Shown here piece by piece: positions 9,559 through 21,900 of a stretch of DNA of 64,000 bases. Position 1 is the first letter of the stretch. The number at the start of each line of letters is the position of its first letter. The stretch is from Piezodorus guildinii (lineage: Eukaryota > Arthropoda > Insecta > Hemiptera > Pentatomidae), in assembly GCA_023052935.1 (NCBI GenBank), contig CM041297.1, forward strand, positions 106,259,563 to 106,323,562, given 5' to 3'. The notes beneath the pieces are model-generated. The model did no database searches and was not told where the DNA came from. It saw only the letters and a list, made by a program, of their open reading frames with translations. The position numbers were made by a program, and so were the translations under genes.

Positions 9559-12500
9559 CTGCAAGAACAACAGGTTATCAACAACACACAACAACATAGA
9601 TATCGTAGTTATGATTAACTTAACAATCTAGATTATACTATCTTAATCGTCAAAACTGAAATTTCAATAATTTTGCAAAAAAAAATTAAAAATCGCATTT
9701 TTAACCCAAAATGTTGGTATTCATCTTACACCAACTAAGCACAAACTAACTCATAAGTACTTTTTATTTCCTAATACTTAGTAACATCATGTTAAACCGA
9801 TCGCCTTTCATATTCACACCAATTACTTGGATCAAGTTCTTTTTGGGAGTATTAATAAAATAAATGTATTAAGAGGGAGCCTGTAGCTGTGTGGCGTGAT
9901 AGTCACCTACGCCAAACGTTGTGAATACGAATCCCAGTCCTGGTAGGACTTTTCCAAGCATATAATTAAATGGTGATTTACTCAAAACCTTCCCCGTGAA
10001 TGTGAGACCCGTAAGCCAACTGGTAACATTCACAAGAATAGGCGTATGGAATTATGACTACCCCATATCATTTCATCGAGATTTGCGGTGCGGAATCTTC
10101 GGAAACCAGAGTGGAATCATAGGAAGCCGTAGCGCGGCCAAGGGACTCTACGTCCAATCGAGCAAACCAAAAAAAAAATATTATCGTGTAGAAATTAATT
10201 CGTAATATCAAGAGTTGGAAAGTTTGAATTAAGTGAAGGCAACAGTTGACTCCTACTTAGAGATCAATTTTTAGTTAAACATTTTTTAAATTCATACAAA
10301 CATATAAATAATTGATATTTATTATTTTTCCAAAATCAATTAAAAATCACTGAGTCTTTTCAATCCAAACTTTTAGGATTAATGATAGAAAAAAAGAAAA
10401 GAAAAAACTTGTACCACTACAGCCCATGAAGAGTTTTGGGTTCAGTACATGAAGATTGTTTGTTTATTTGTTTAACGTCACTTTTATGCTGCTATGGTTA
10501 ATCGGACGATGCTACAGTGGGAGTCCTAAAAGTACATGTAGAGATTAGTACTGTCTCTAAGCCGGCCGTGCAATGAGGTGATTCGGCCGAGATCACGCTC
10601 AGCAGCCAGGTTTTTTCCCCATTTTCGGGTACCCACTTTATAGGGACTGGGTGTGCCCCAGGAGGGTCCCATACCCCAGGATCGCTTAAAGATTCAGATA
10701 AAACTAAATACTGAGAATGCATACTGCATATTACATATGTATGTAAAAATATCAATTTCGCAAAAAATATCCTTTAGTACCTTTTGTTAATCAACTTCTC
10801 AATTGCGTTTTTAAAAGATCTTCTAAATCCACATACACACACTTTTAAACCAAAATGAAACTTAATATATTGTAAATCTATGTTTTATTCCATAGAAATT
10901 CATAAACCACCACAATCTCCAACAAAGCGCTTACTTACAAATCTGATCCGACCGTGATGAATTAAGTATAGACTTCGCTTCCTCCATGTTAATTGAAGCT
11001 CAGAGAAGAACCCTCGGATCAATGATTGATGTTAATATTTCGTTATTCAATTATTCAGATGGCCTTGGTTCGAGGGCACTTGCATTATGGATGGGATCCG
11101 ACCCCTCTTTGCTCCGACTTAGGTAAGTCATCCCCGTCATCATAATGATTAGGAGAAGCATCCAAAACAAGAAGTAACCATATTATATCATTATGTATCG
11201 AAGTGGATGTTTATATTTAAAAGTCATATTTAAATTGGATTCTATCTCATGATTTTTTTTTTTACTAGAAAGATTTGAAATTATGATACTTCTTAATACA
11301 CTTTTAAGGGAGCGGCGTGGTCTAGTGGATAAGAGCACCAGTCTACTGTGCTTCGGGTCCTGGGTTCGAATCCCGGCTGTGGCAGAATATTATTTATTCT
11401 GTTATTTCAGTTGGGGGGCGACCCTAGGGTATGGAGACCCTCCTGGGGCAGACCCAGCCTCTATAAAGTGGGTACCCAAATTGGGGAAAAAACCTGGCGG
11501 CTGAGTGTGATCTCGGCCTAATCACCTCATTGCACGGCCGTTGGCCTAAAAACAGTACGAATCTCTATATGTACTGAGCCCAAGACCCTTCATGGGTTGC
11601 AGTGGTACAGGTTTTTTTTTTTTTTTTTTTTTTTTTGTTTTAAATACACTTTTAAGAAAACGATTTGTAATAGAGAAAATTGCTATAAAAGTATATTCAG
11701 TCTAACTTGAGTCTTGCTTATAAATATGGTATACAGTTCCTGACTGTGCAACCGTTGTTAAGTCTAAAAATTAGTTTCGTATCGCAGATTATTTAGAGTA
11801 GCTACAGTCAAGAACGTAATATACCGACCAAGCACATGTCCCTTGATGGTTCCCATTGAGTAATAAAGGCGCATCAGGTATACCATTACGCAAGTCATGA
11901 AATCCGAGAACCGACTTAAAACTAGATAGATAAAAAAATAATTGTTTATTTTATGGTCATGTGTAAAATATTTCTTTTCGCTTTCCTGTAATTTTTGGGA
12001 GTAATTTCACGAAAAGTGACGGAAGTGTGTTACAGCAAGACGAGGAAGCGCACGCTTTTTGATTAGAACAACGAACAGCTTATTAGCTTATTGCAGCTTA
12101 TTTGATGAACATTGTGAAAAATTTTCATTTAAATCAATCAAACTTGAAAAAAATCTTTAAAAGTTTCATAAAAGGAATTCATTTTGGCGACAACTGAGTC
12201 ACGGTGAGCTGATCGACGACCAGTTACTCCCACTCTAAATGGGTATGAATGTATGTATTTTGCGTTTAAGTACAAGTGACGGTCGCCATTTTGGACGCGG
12301 AAGGTTATAACTGTGATAAGTTTGCTCTCTAGTTTTTTTCCGATTTTTGTTATGTTTTAAGTGAAAAAAATTAGTGTTTACAAACAAACTTGCTTCCTAA
12401 CTGTGTGCTGAACAAGCAAACAAGAAGAGAAGTAAAATTTATTTAGTGAAGTGGGTTCTCCCACTGAAAAAATGACGGAAGCCTCAACTTCAAGTGCTCC

Positions 12501-15500
12501 AACCAGTGGCTTAGACATTTCCAATAATGCTATCGAGCACGAAAATATCTCCTGGGAGCTTGTGTCAGGAAGAAAAAGACAATTAACTGCAGAAAGAGAC
12601 CCCAGGAAAATTATGAAGGTTAGTCCACCTACAAATACTCAGAACAGGTTCGAACCGTTATCACCCTCAATAGATGAACCTGAGCCATCAACTAATCAAC
12701 CTACCAACACCAAACCGCCACCCATACATTTATCTGACGTTAAAGATTACCCTGCACTCATAACATTCCTTCATAATGAGGGAGGGGCAAACAGTTTCAG
12801 GCTCAAGACATCTGTCAGGGGAGTAACCGTATACCCTGAAAACTCAGATGTTTACCGAAAGTTAGTGACTAGTTTAAGAAAGGGAGGTGCGTACTTCCAC
12901 ACATATCAACTACCAGAGGAAAAAAGTCCACGAGTTGTTATCAAAAACCTACACTACGGCACACCACTAACCACCATAAAAGAAGAACTGGCCAAATATG
13001 GATATGAGGCAACAAGTATTGTCAACGTCATTTCACGATTTAAAACACCCCTTCCCATGTTTTTCGTGGACGTCTCAAGAGCAACATTCAATGACAAAAT
13101 CTTTGACATTGAATTTTTGTACTATACCCATATAAAAATAGAGGAACCGCGCAAAAGAAAAATGATTCCTCAATGTATTCGATGCCAGCAGTACGGACAC
13201 ACAAAAACGTACTGCAACTACCCACCAAAATGTGTAAGATGTGGACTGGGCCACGAAAGCAGTGCTTGCACAAAACCAAGAGAAACAGCTGCAACCTGCG
13301 CCAACTGTAATGGCGCTCATCCCGCCAACTATAGGGGCTGCCAAACATTGAAAGAACTTCGAAAACATCGCTCGAAGCAGTACGCTCCTCAGCGACCTCC
13401 AACAGTAAGACATGCACCGCCTGCCCTCAATGAGTTTCCACCTCTTCCACAACTAAATCAACCTCAGCCACCTCATCCAAGAACTGACCGGGAGCATCAG
13501 AGGCAGTTGAATCAACCAGCTCTAGCACCAGACCATCAAGATCAGAGACCGCCACAACAACCAGCTCAAGCCCAGTACCAACAGCACCAGAGACAGCCGC
13601 AACAACCATCGCAAGCCCCACACCAACAGCTACCAGCTCAAGCGCCACACCAACGACACAGATATACAGGTATGAGTGGGGGCACTACCCTACCGGTCCC
13701 GCCGGTAGATAACTCCTCTGGCCAGTTATACAATATTATCAATAACTTAAACAATCTCATTCAGCCCCTCTTCGGTCTTCTTCAACAACTCTCTCAAACT
13801 ACCCTTGCCCTTAGACAATTATATGCCCATTAATCAGATGACTGTAGGCTCCATGTCTATCATACTATGGAACGCAAACGGACTTAATCAACATAGGACA
13901 GAACTAGACATATATTTACACGAGAAACGAATTGACATAGCACTAATCACTGAAACACATTTTACACCAAAATCCAAATTTTACATTCATGATTACAAAA
14001 TCTATAGAACTGACCATCCAGACAATACTTCACACGGAGGCACTGCTATTCTCATCAGATCAACACTAAAACACCATCCTTTGCAATTACCCATATCACC
14101 TGACATACAAGCTACAGCCATTTCACTATTCTCTGAACATCACAACATTACTCTTGCTGCTGTTTATTGCCCTCCGAAATATGTCCTGACTTCCACGATG
14201 TTTAGTAACTTCTTCAAACGTCTCGGCAGATGCTTTGTCGCAGGTGGCGATTATAATGCTAAAGACCCGACTTGGGGATCTAGATTATCAACCCCAAGAG
14301 GAAGAAATCTCAGGTATGTCCTTCACGAACTTTCATTAGACACGATATCACCACACTCACCTACTTACTGGCCAACATCTAGACGTAAGACACCAGATTT
14401 ACTTGATTTTTTCATAACTAAAGGACTCCGCACTACACCTCACACAATAAGTACGAGCACAGATCTTTGCTCTGATCATTCTCTTTTGCATTTAGAACTA
14501 TTTGAAGAACCACTTGTAACTAAGAAACACACATCTCTCACAAATGGCATAATGGACTGGGATGCGTTCAGAAACTGTCTAAATACTGCTCTCTCCATTC
14601 CTTTGGCTATTAAAAATGAAGAAGAGCTTGAGGATGCTGTAGAATGCTTCACACAGAAACTACAAGACGCTGCATGGTCCTCATCAATTCCTAGACGAAG
14701 AAAACATGAAAAGCTACCAATTTATCCACAGTACATAAGGGATTTGATCAGAGCAAAAAGAAGAGCCCGGAAAATATGGCAGACAGACCGACTTCCATCA
14801 GACAAACAAATTTACAACCGACTCAACAACGAACTCAAACGACAAATTGCAAAATTTAAAAGAACAACTTATGATAACTACATTAGTAACCTTTCGACTG
14901 ATGATGGCAGCTTGTGGAGGCATACTAAAAACCTTACTAAGCATCGGGAAGTGCCTGCACCCCTCCGAAAAGAAGATGGCTCCTGGGCCATGGCTGACGG
15001 AGAAAAATCCGAACTGTTCGCCGAATATCTATCTTCTATCTTTACACCACACACAGAATTCAACAACATCGAACATGATAAAATTGTACTTAAAACTCTG
15101 GATGAACCTTTACAACTGACATTACCTCCTCCTTCCTTTACACCTGCTCAAGTCGCTGAACAAATCAGAAAGTTGCCTAAAAAGAAAGCCCCTGGACACG
15201 ACTTAATTAACGCTGAGGTACTCCAGCAAATGCCCAGGAAAGCTCTAGTGTTTCTGACTTCAATCTATAACGCGATACTGAGGACAACCAAATTCCCGCT
15301 TCAATGGAAATACTCACATATTACAATGATTCACAAGACCAACAAGGACAAAAATACTCCCTCATCATACCGACCAATAAGCTTACTTCCGCTATGCTCC
15401 AAAATTTTCGAACATCTACTACATAAAAGACTTCTTGATGTACTAACTAACAACGACATCGTACCAGATCATCAATTTGGATTTAGAAGACATCACTCGA

Positions 15501-16738
15501 CATTGCACCAACTACACAGAGTGACGGACTACATATCCACCGCACTAGAGCAGAAGTTATACACTACTGGCGTATTTCTCGACGTTGCTCAAGCCTTCGA
15601 CAGAGTTTGGCACCAGGGGCTTCTCTTCAAACTCAAGACTATCCTTCCGCCTACTTACTACCTCATTATTCATTCTTTCCTTTCTCACAGATTTTTCTCC
15701 GTTCGACAGGGATCAGAGCTATCTGCCATGAGATCTATCGCAGCAGGAGTACCCCAAGGTGCAGTGCTCGCTCCGTTACTCTACATTCTTTACACTCATG
15801 ACATACCTTACAGCCCCAATATTCTAACAGCGACTTATGCCGACGACACGGCGATCTTAACAAAACATAAAATTGCAACCCACGCCTCAGAGATCCTACA
15901 ACAACATCTAATAAAATTACATGACTGGTTCAAACTCTGGAAAATCCGATTGAATAATGACAAATCACACCATATCACCTTTACTCTTCGACATGACACG
16001 AGTCCTCCCGTTTTCTTAGACAACACACAAATTCCACAGACGGACACTGTACATTATCTTGGTTTGACGTTTGACAGAAGAATGACTTGGGGCCCGCATA
16101 TTAACCAAAAAAAGAAAACCCTTAGCCAAAGACTGAGACTTCTTTACTCACTCTTTTCAAAACACTCGAAACTAAAACTTCGACAGAAATTAAACACCTA
16201 TACTTACCTACTGAAACCTATTTGGACTTACGCATCACAGCTATATGGGACAGCTAAAAAGACTCACATTAACAAACTTCAAATCTTTCAGGCTAAAACT
16301 TTTAGAACAATTACAAAAGCACCGTGGTACGTTAGCAACATAACTTTACATACTGACCTTAAGATGCCAACCGTCAATGAGCACATACGGACACACTACA
16401 AACGTTTCCACGACAAACTACAAGGTCACCCTAACACACTAATCAATGACATGGCCACAACACTCATGCCAGGAAATGCCTACAGAAGGCTGAAGAGGAG
16501 TTGGATGAGAGACCTTCTCCTTTAGTAATATACACTAATTTCATGCCAGGAGTAGGTACCGCTGGGTGCTGCTCTCCCTCATGCCTATCACGCCATGTTT
16601 CTTAAAATTGACCGCACATTCACTGATTGTTCATTGTATTATTTACAGGTGTGAATAAAGATTTAAAGTTAAAAAAAAAAAAAAAAAAAAAAAGTACAAG
16701 TGACACCTTTCACGTACAAGTAGCTTTCAAATTCAGAC

Positions 16739-16807
<69 letters not shown>

Positions 16808-18887
16808 ATTAATAATGATACTTTATTAAGAAAAATAATTTTAAACAATAAAAAATTAAATTGTATTAATCACAGTGATAATTTACACATTTTATGCGAC
16901 TACTGTAAGGAAGGCTCTCTGATACGGGGACTTATAATGCATCTTCATTCTGATTTCTCTTGACTTTAATTTATTATCAAGACTAAGCTTTTCCTATATC
17001 TAGGAGACTTCAGAATGAGATAGCTCTCTAAATGGGATTTTTTTAATTCATTTTTTATCATTACTGTTAATTCCACTGATTCCAAAAATTCGTTATTTCT
17101 CTTATAGGAAAACCATAATTCTTGTTATTGTCAATTCAACTCTATGCAATGAAATTCATTTTACTATCAGAGACAGATCTTTTAATAACATATACAGCTA
17201 GAAAATCACTTATTCCCCCGAATTTCTACAATTTAGTTATATTTAATAACGGATATTAATAGTTTACCGTTGAGAATTACAGGATGAAATTAGGGTAAAT
17301 TGTAGGCTGTAGAATGTTGTTAGCACCCGCCTATTATTCGCCTTGATGATGACCCACAATGAGGGTCGAAACGTTGACAACACATAGTTAAAACTATTTT
17401 ATTGTTTCTTTTTACTGACCACGTCCCGGAAGAATTTTAACCTGTATATTTAATAACGTTGAATATACGATAAATGTCGTAATTTTACTCAAAAGTACGT
17501 TGTTCTTTGAAAATGATATTGTCTCTACAATATATGAGATGATAGACTAGATTTTCACTCATTTAACTGCGTTTAAACATTATTAAACTCCAGTAAAACT
17601 GTTATAAGAGATCAAAATAAGTCTTTTAGTATTGGTATCATGTTTTAAATCCATTTACATCTCCTTCTGTCACAAGGACTGGAGACTGAACAGAATTAGA
17701 TTTCCGTATCACATTCACGAAATAATAGAAATTTATTCCGTGATGAGCCATGATATAATCGGATAATTTAACAAAGTTAATAATGCACCCCTCAGAGAAC
17801 TAAATGAATTAGTATCATTCCAACTAGAGTCCCAATTAGGACGAATTAGGCAAAGAGGTTCGTTCTGTGTCACCGTGCATGATCGATGGCGGAGGTACCC
17901 ACTTTCGGAAGAGTCTCGTCAGTTAATATCAGGTTATTATTTCACCTGTTAATTAGTAAGTGTAGCTTGGTGGTTTAGTGCTTGTTGGCTTATAGATAAT
18001 TATTGGTTGTCGGCGATTCTGACACCTTGTCTAAACTACCGAGAACAAGTCAATACATATTACATTTGTATATAAGTAACTTGTCCAGAACAGGAATTCA
18101 ACATTTCAGATATTATGTATGATGTTTACATTATCAAATAGGCACAAGAAATTTAGCTTATATTACGGATGTGAAATCTTATTATAAAAGTCCTGAAATA
18201 AAACATTAAAGACATCTTGTGTAGATATTTTTAAAACTCGATAAAGTCACTGATTACAAATATTACATTATTCAATCAAGGGAAGACAGAATGCGAAATA
18301 TTATGGAATAATCCATTATAATATATAATGGAAATAAATATGGAAACAAATATTTATAAGAAGGAATGTAGCTTTATATAGGCATACATAAATTATCGTT
18401 CGCGGTAATGAATTTAACAAAATTAAAATTCTCCGATCCTTCAACTTTCAAATTTGTTATGGCGAAGAATGTAATCCTTCTTGGCAAACAGTTTTTCAAG
18501 CTTTGACGTGGCCAAAACCCACTGTGGACCGCTAGATTTTTACTCACAACTTTATGAACTGCATGTTATACAGAAAAGAGAGGTAATGTGTGTTACTATC
18601 CCAGATCCGAAAATAGAGTTACAAGATTCCTTAAAAAAAACATTTAGTCCTTCATTTTTCAGATTAAAAAAATTTAGAACAATAATAAATGTTTTGTGAA
18701 CTTAAAACCAATTATATTAATAAAATCAGCCATTTTTTTAGGCCAAACTTTCATGTAAAATGTCATCTCTTAATAAGTAAGTAGTAATAAGTATAAGAGA
18801 CTATTTGTAGGAGTTTGGAATTTCTTCGTTACAATCAACATAAAGGTCATTAAAAATAATTTTACTATGTCCAAGTAAAGACCATTG

Positions 18888-18919
<32 letters not shown>

Positions 18920-21900
18920 CCATAGTTTATTAAAGCCTTAATTGGTCTAACTTACCATGAACCTTTTAAATTAATGGGAAACTAAAGCGATGTACAATTA
19001 AGAAGTGTTGTAATTAATTGTTAATTTGAATTTGTTTAGTTTTTTATCTTCATATTTCTTTGTTCACACCTGACATTCAGTGGACAATCATTGTATATGA
19101 GGTAAGGTTTTGATATTGTGGCATGATAAGTATGATGGAAAACGGATGTCCAATGGCACCATTTCTCATAACGCATTTGTGCCTGGAGATCCCTCATCCC
19201 ACTTCTTTTCAGCATTTTTCGAGTGTTGTGAGACATGTTGGTGGTGACCATGCTTTGTATTGCTGTGTTAGTATACCCGTGTAAGTTGTCTTGAAAAAGC
19301 TTTTATAGGGTCCGAATCTGTTCGTTGACTTTTGGCATGTGAAGGTCTGTATGCAGACTAATATTTCTAATGTACCATGGTAAATTCTTTTTCTGTTCTT
19401 AATGTATAACCCCATGTTATTTTTATTATAGATATTGATGTCATTATAAATATGAATATTACAAATAAGATTTATACATAAGCTCAATACCTCTTCTGGT
19501 AGACAGGGTTGTTGTAAGTTCCCTGCTGATATCCAGTGTAGTCATTGTAGCTGGGTCCGGCAGAATATGCTGAAATATGAACGCATATGATTATTGAGTT
19601 AAGGTAAACTTTCACAAGAACAAAATGATGCATGAAATTGAATAATAGGATACGGGAAAGCAGCCATCCAGGAATTTCCCTTTGTCATGTAAAACTGGAG
19701 ACCTAGCTAATCCAGAGCTGGAAGGCCTACTTACCATTCCGCTCGCCTTGTCTCATTTGTTATAAGAGCCGCCTACAAAGCCACTAAAACTTCTTCTGGT
19801 CTCGGAAATAGTTTTCGGATGTATGCTGAATATTCTATCGACGATGGGTAAAAACAGATGTTAAAGTTCCCTCTATCTTTTTTTCTAGGAAATGTTATGG
19901 AACACGGGTTTGAATGTAGTTTAAGGGAACGATAAAGAAAGATGACTCCATTATATGGTATATTGTTCTATATTTATCAAAAAGGATAACAATAAAAACC
20001 TACTGACTAAGGTTAACCGATTTTATATTATAATAATTGTTTTCATTAAATAATTTTAAATGAGCAAACTTCAAGAAATAATCCGTGACTTATTTTATTA
20101 AATTGAAAAATATGTACAGTTTGTTTTTTTGTTTTTTTTTTTTAACTTGGTAGCCTTGGTTTGTTCGTGATTAAACTAAATAATATAATGAACAAACTAA
20201 TCATAAGGAACAAATTAATGAAACTAAAATATATAATATAATTACTTTCGAGTTTACCTCCAGAGTCAACCCTGAAGAAGACCCAAAATGCTGGCCGGAA
20301 CATCGGGATACAATAAGTTTATCTCATTTGGTGGTTTTCTTTATGACCGCACCCCAAGCCTACTTCTTCATCTTAAATGATGAAATAAAGCGAATAATAG
20401 CAGTAATTGGTAATCACCGCCTAAATTAAAGAGAGTTTTGTGAGGGTTCTGTTAAACCTATCTGGTAAGGTCTATATTATCGTTAAACAATTCTCCCATC
20501 ATGCCCTGAGGACTTCAACCTTCTGAAGCCTCAAATTTTTCAAGCATTTGTATTATATTAAGTTCTCCAACTGTTTTTTTATTTGTTATTAAAATTTACA
20601 ACCGTGTATTGAATAAATAATGTACATTTGAAGAAAACATTAAATAATGACACGATAAACTACCCATCTTCGATTCAGACATGTCGGAGGATTATCAGAA
20701 ATCGAACTTGTTATTGTCTAGGTTCGAATCAAATCAGCAATATGTGCAAGTAGATAGGAGTATTTAGGAAATTACGAGAGATTTTGGATTGTAAGGACTG
20801 GATACGAAAAGAATTCGATGATGTAGTGGAGCCCCAAAGCTCAAATTCGTACGTCAAGATTGGTCTAATGATAGTCATGTAGATGAGCCTTTTGTAGTTT
20901 GCCTAGTAAGTGTTGAAGTAGCAAAAAGCATTTTACAACTTTAAATATATTTTTTTAAGTCCGCCTCTGTATTTTAACTTTGGCTATATTGACAGTAAAT
21001 CAGTAATAACAATTTTTTATTGAGAAAATTTTACAATCTGTCCCAATTTGGACATTAATAGTATTGCTGAATGATATCAAACATACTACATTCATACAAT
21101 ATTTACACAACATAAAATTACAATAAAATATATACACAATAATGAATCAATACAAAAGTCAATAATTCACTTATACCTATATACACATACACACACTCAT
21201 ACATACATCACATTGAGTGGAGAATCTAGCCAGTGCTAGAACTCCAATATATTTACAAAAGGTCGCGGGGCCACTGCCGTTTCAACCTTCTAGGTGGGTT
21301 GTATGGATGAGTGGAGCTGGATAGGGATTGAGCTAAAGGATTAGGATGATGAATGAGGTTCTGGTGGAATTTGGAAAATTTGGATGGAATTAGGTCTGAA
21401 ATAAATGGAACATTAAGGTCGTGGTGCAAGGTATAATTGGAGACATAATAAGGAGCATTTACTATTGTACGGAGGACTTTGGATTGAAAGGATTGAATGC
21501 GTTTGATGTTAGAACGTTTAGCTGTCCCCCACAGTTCAAGTCCGTAGGTCCAGATGGGCTTCAGTATTGTCTTGTAGATTAATAATTTGTTTTCAACTGT
21601 AAGTTCAGATTTTCTGTTGAGTAGTCGGTATAACTGTCCGAATCGTCGGTTGAGTTCTTGTCTTTTAAGTCTTGTATGTGGGTTCCAAGTCAATCTTTTG
21701 TCTAACAGTAAGCCAAGATACCGGACTGTATCTGAGAGAGGAATCGGTAATGAGTTGAAATAAACTGGCGGACAGGATTTTCGTCTAAGAGTAAAGGTTA
21801 TGTGTTTACATTTGGCTTCGTTCACCTTTACACGCCAGTTATTACACCAGTGTTCGATAAGGAAAAGGTGTCTCTGAAGGTTTAAGGATGCTGTTTCAGG

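Larger units (their letters stand above)
12281..16693 (+). mobile_element. Element 1: complete Jockey-clade LINE
   Basis: A 4.4-kb element bounded by an 11-base target-site duplication. Order: 5' UTR of 191 bases starting GGTCGCCATTTTGGACGC, ORF1 (12472-13833), ORF2 (13823-16525), 3' UTR with AATAAA near 16654, and a poly(A) tail to 16693. Both ORFs are intact and all key endonuclease and RT residues are present. This copy is therefore young and may be autonomous. It sits in intron 3 of the host gene, antisense to it. Fragments of the same family lie at 7622-8641 and probably 19030-19403. Confidence 0.93.

Noticed and set aside
11309..11380. True tRNA gene
   Set aside because: A tRNA-like head with A- and B-box-like motifs is present, but it continues into the SINE1 body and no acceptor stem closes.
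13075..13648. Antisense ORFs of 73-125 codons opposite element 1 ORF1
   Set aside because: They mirror the low-complexity Pro/Gln- and Cys-rich coding strand and have no independent domain or start context.
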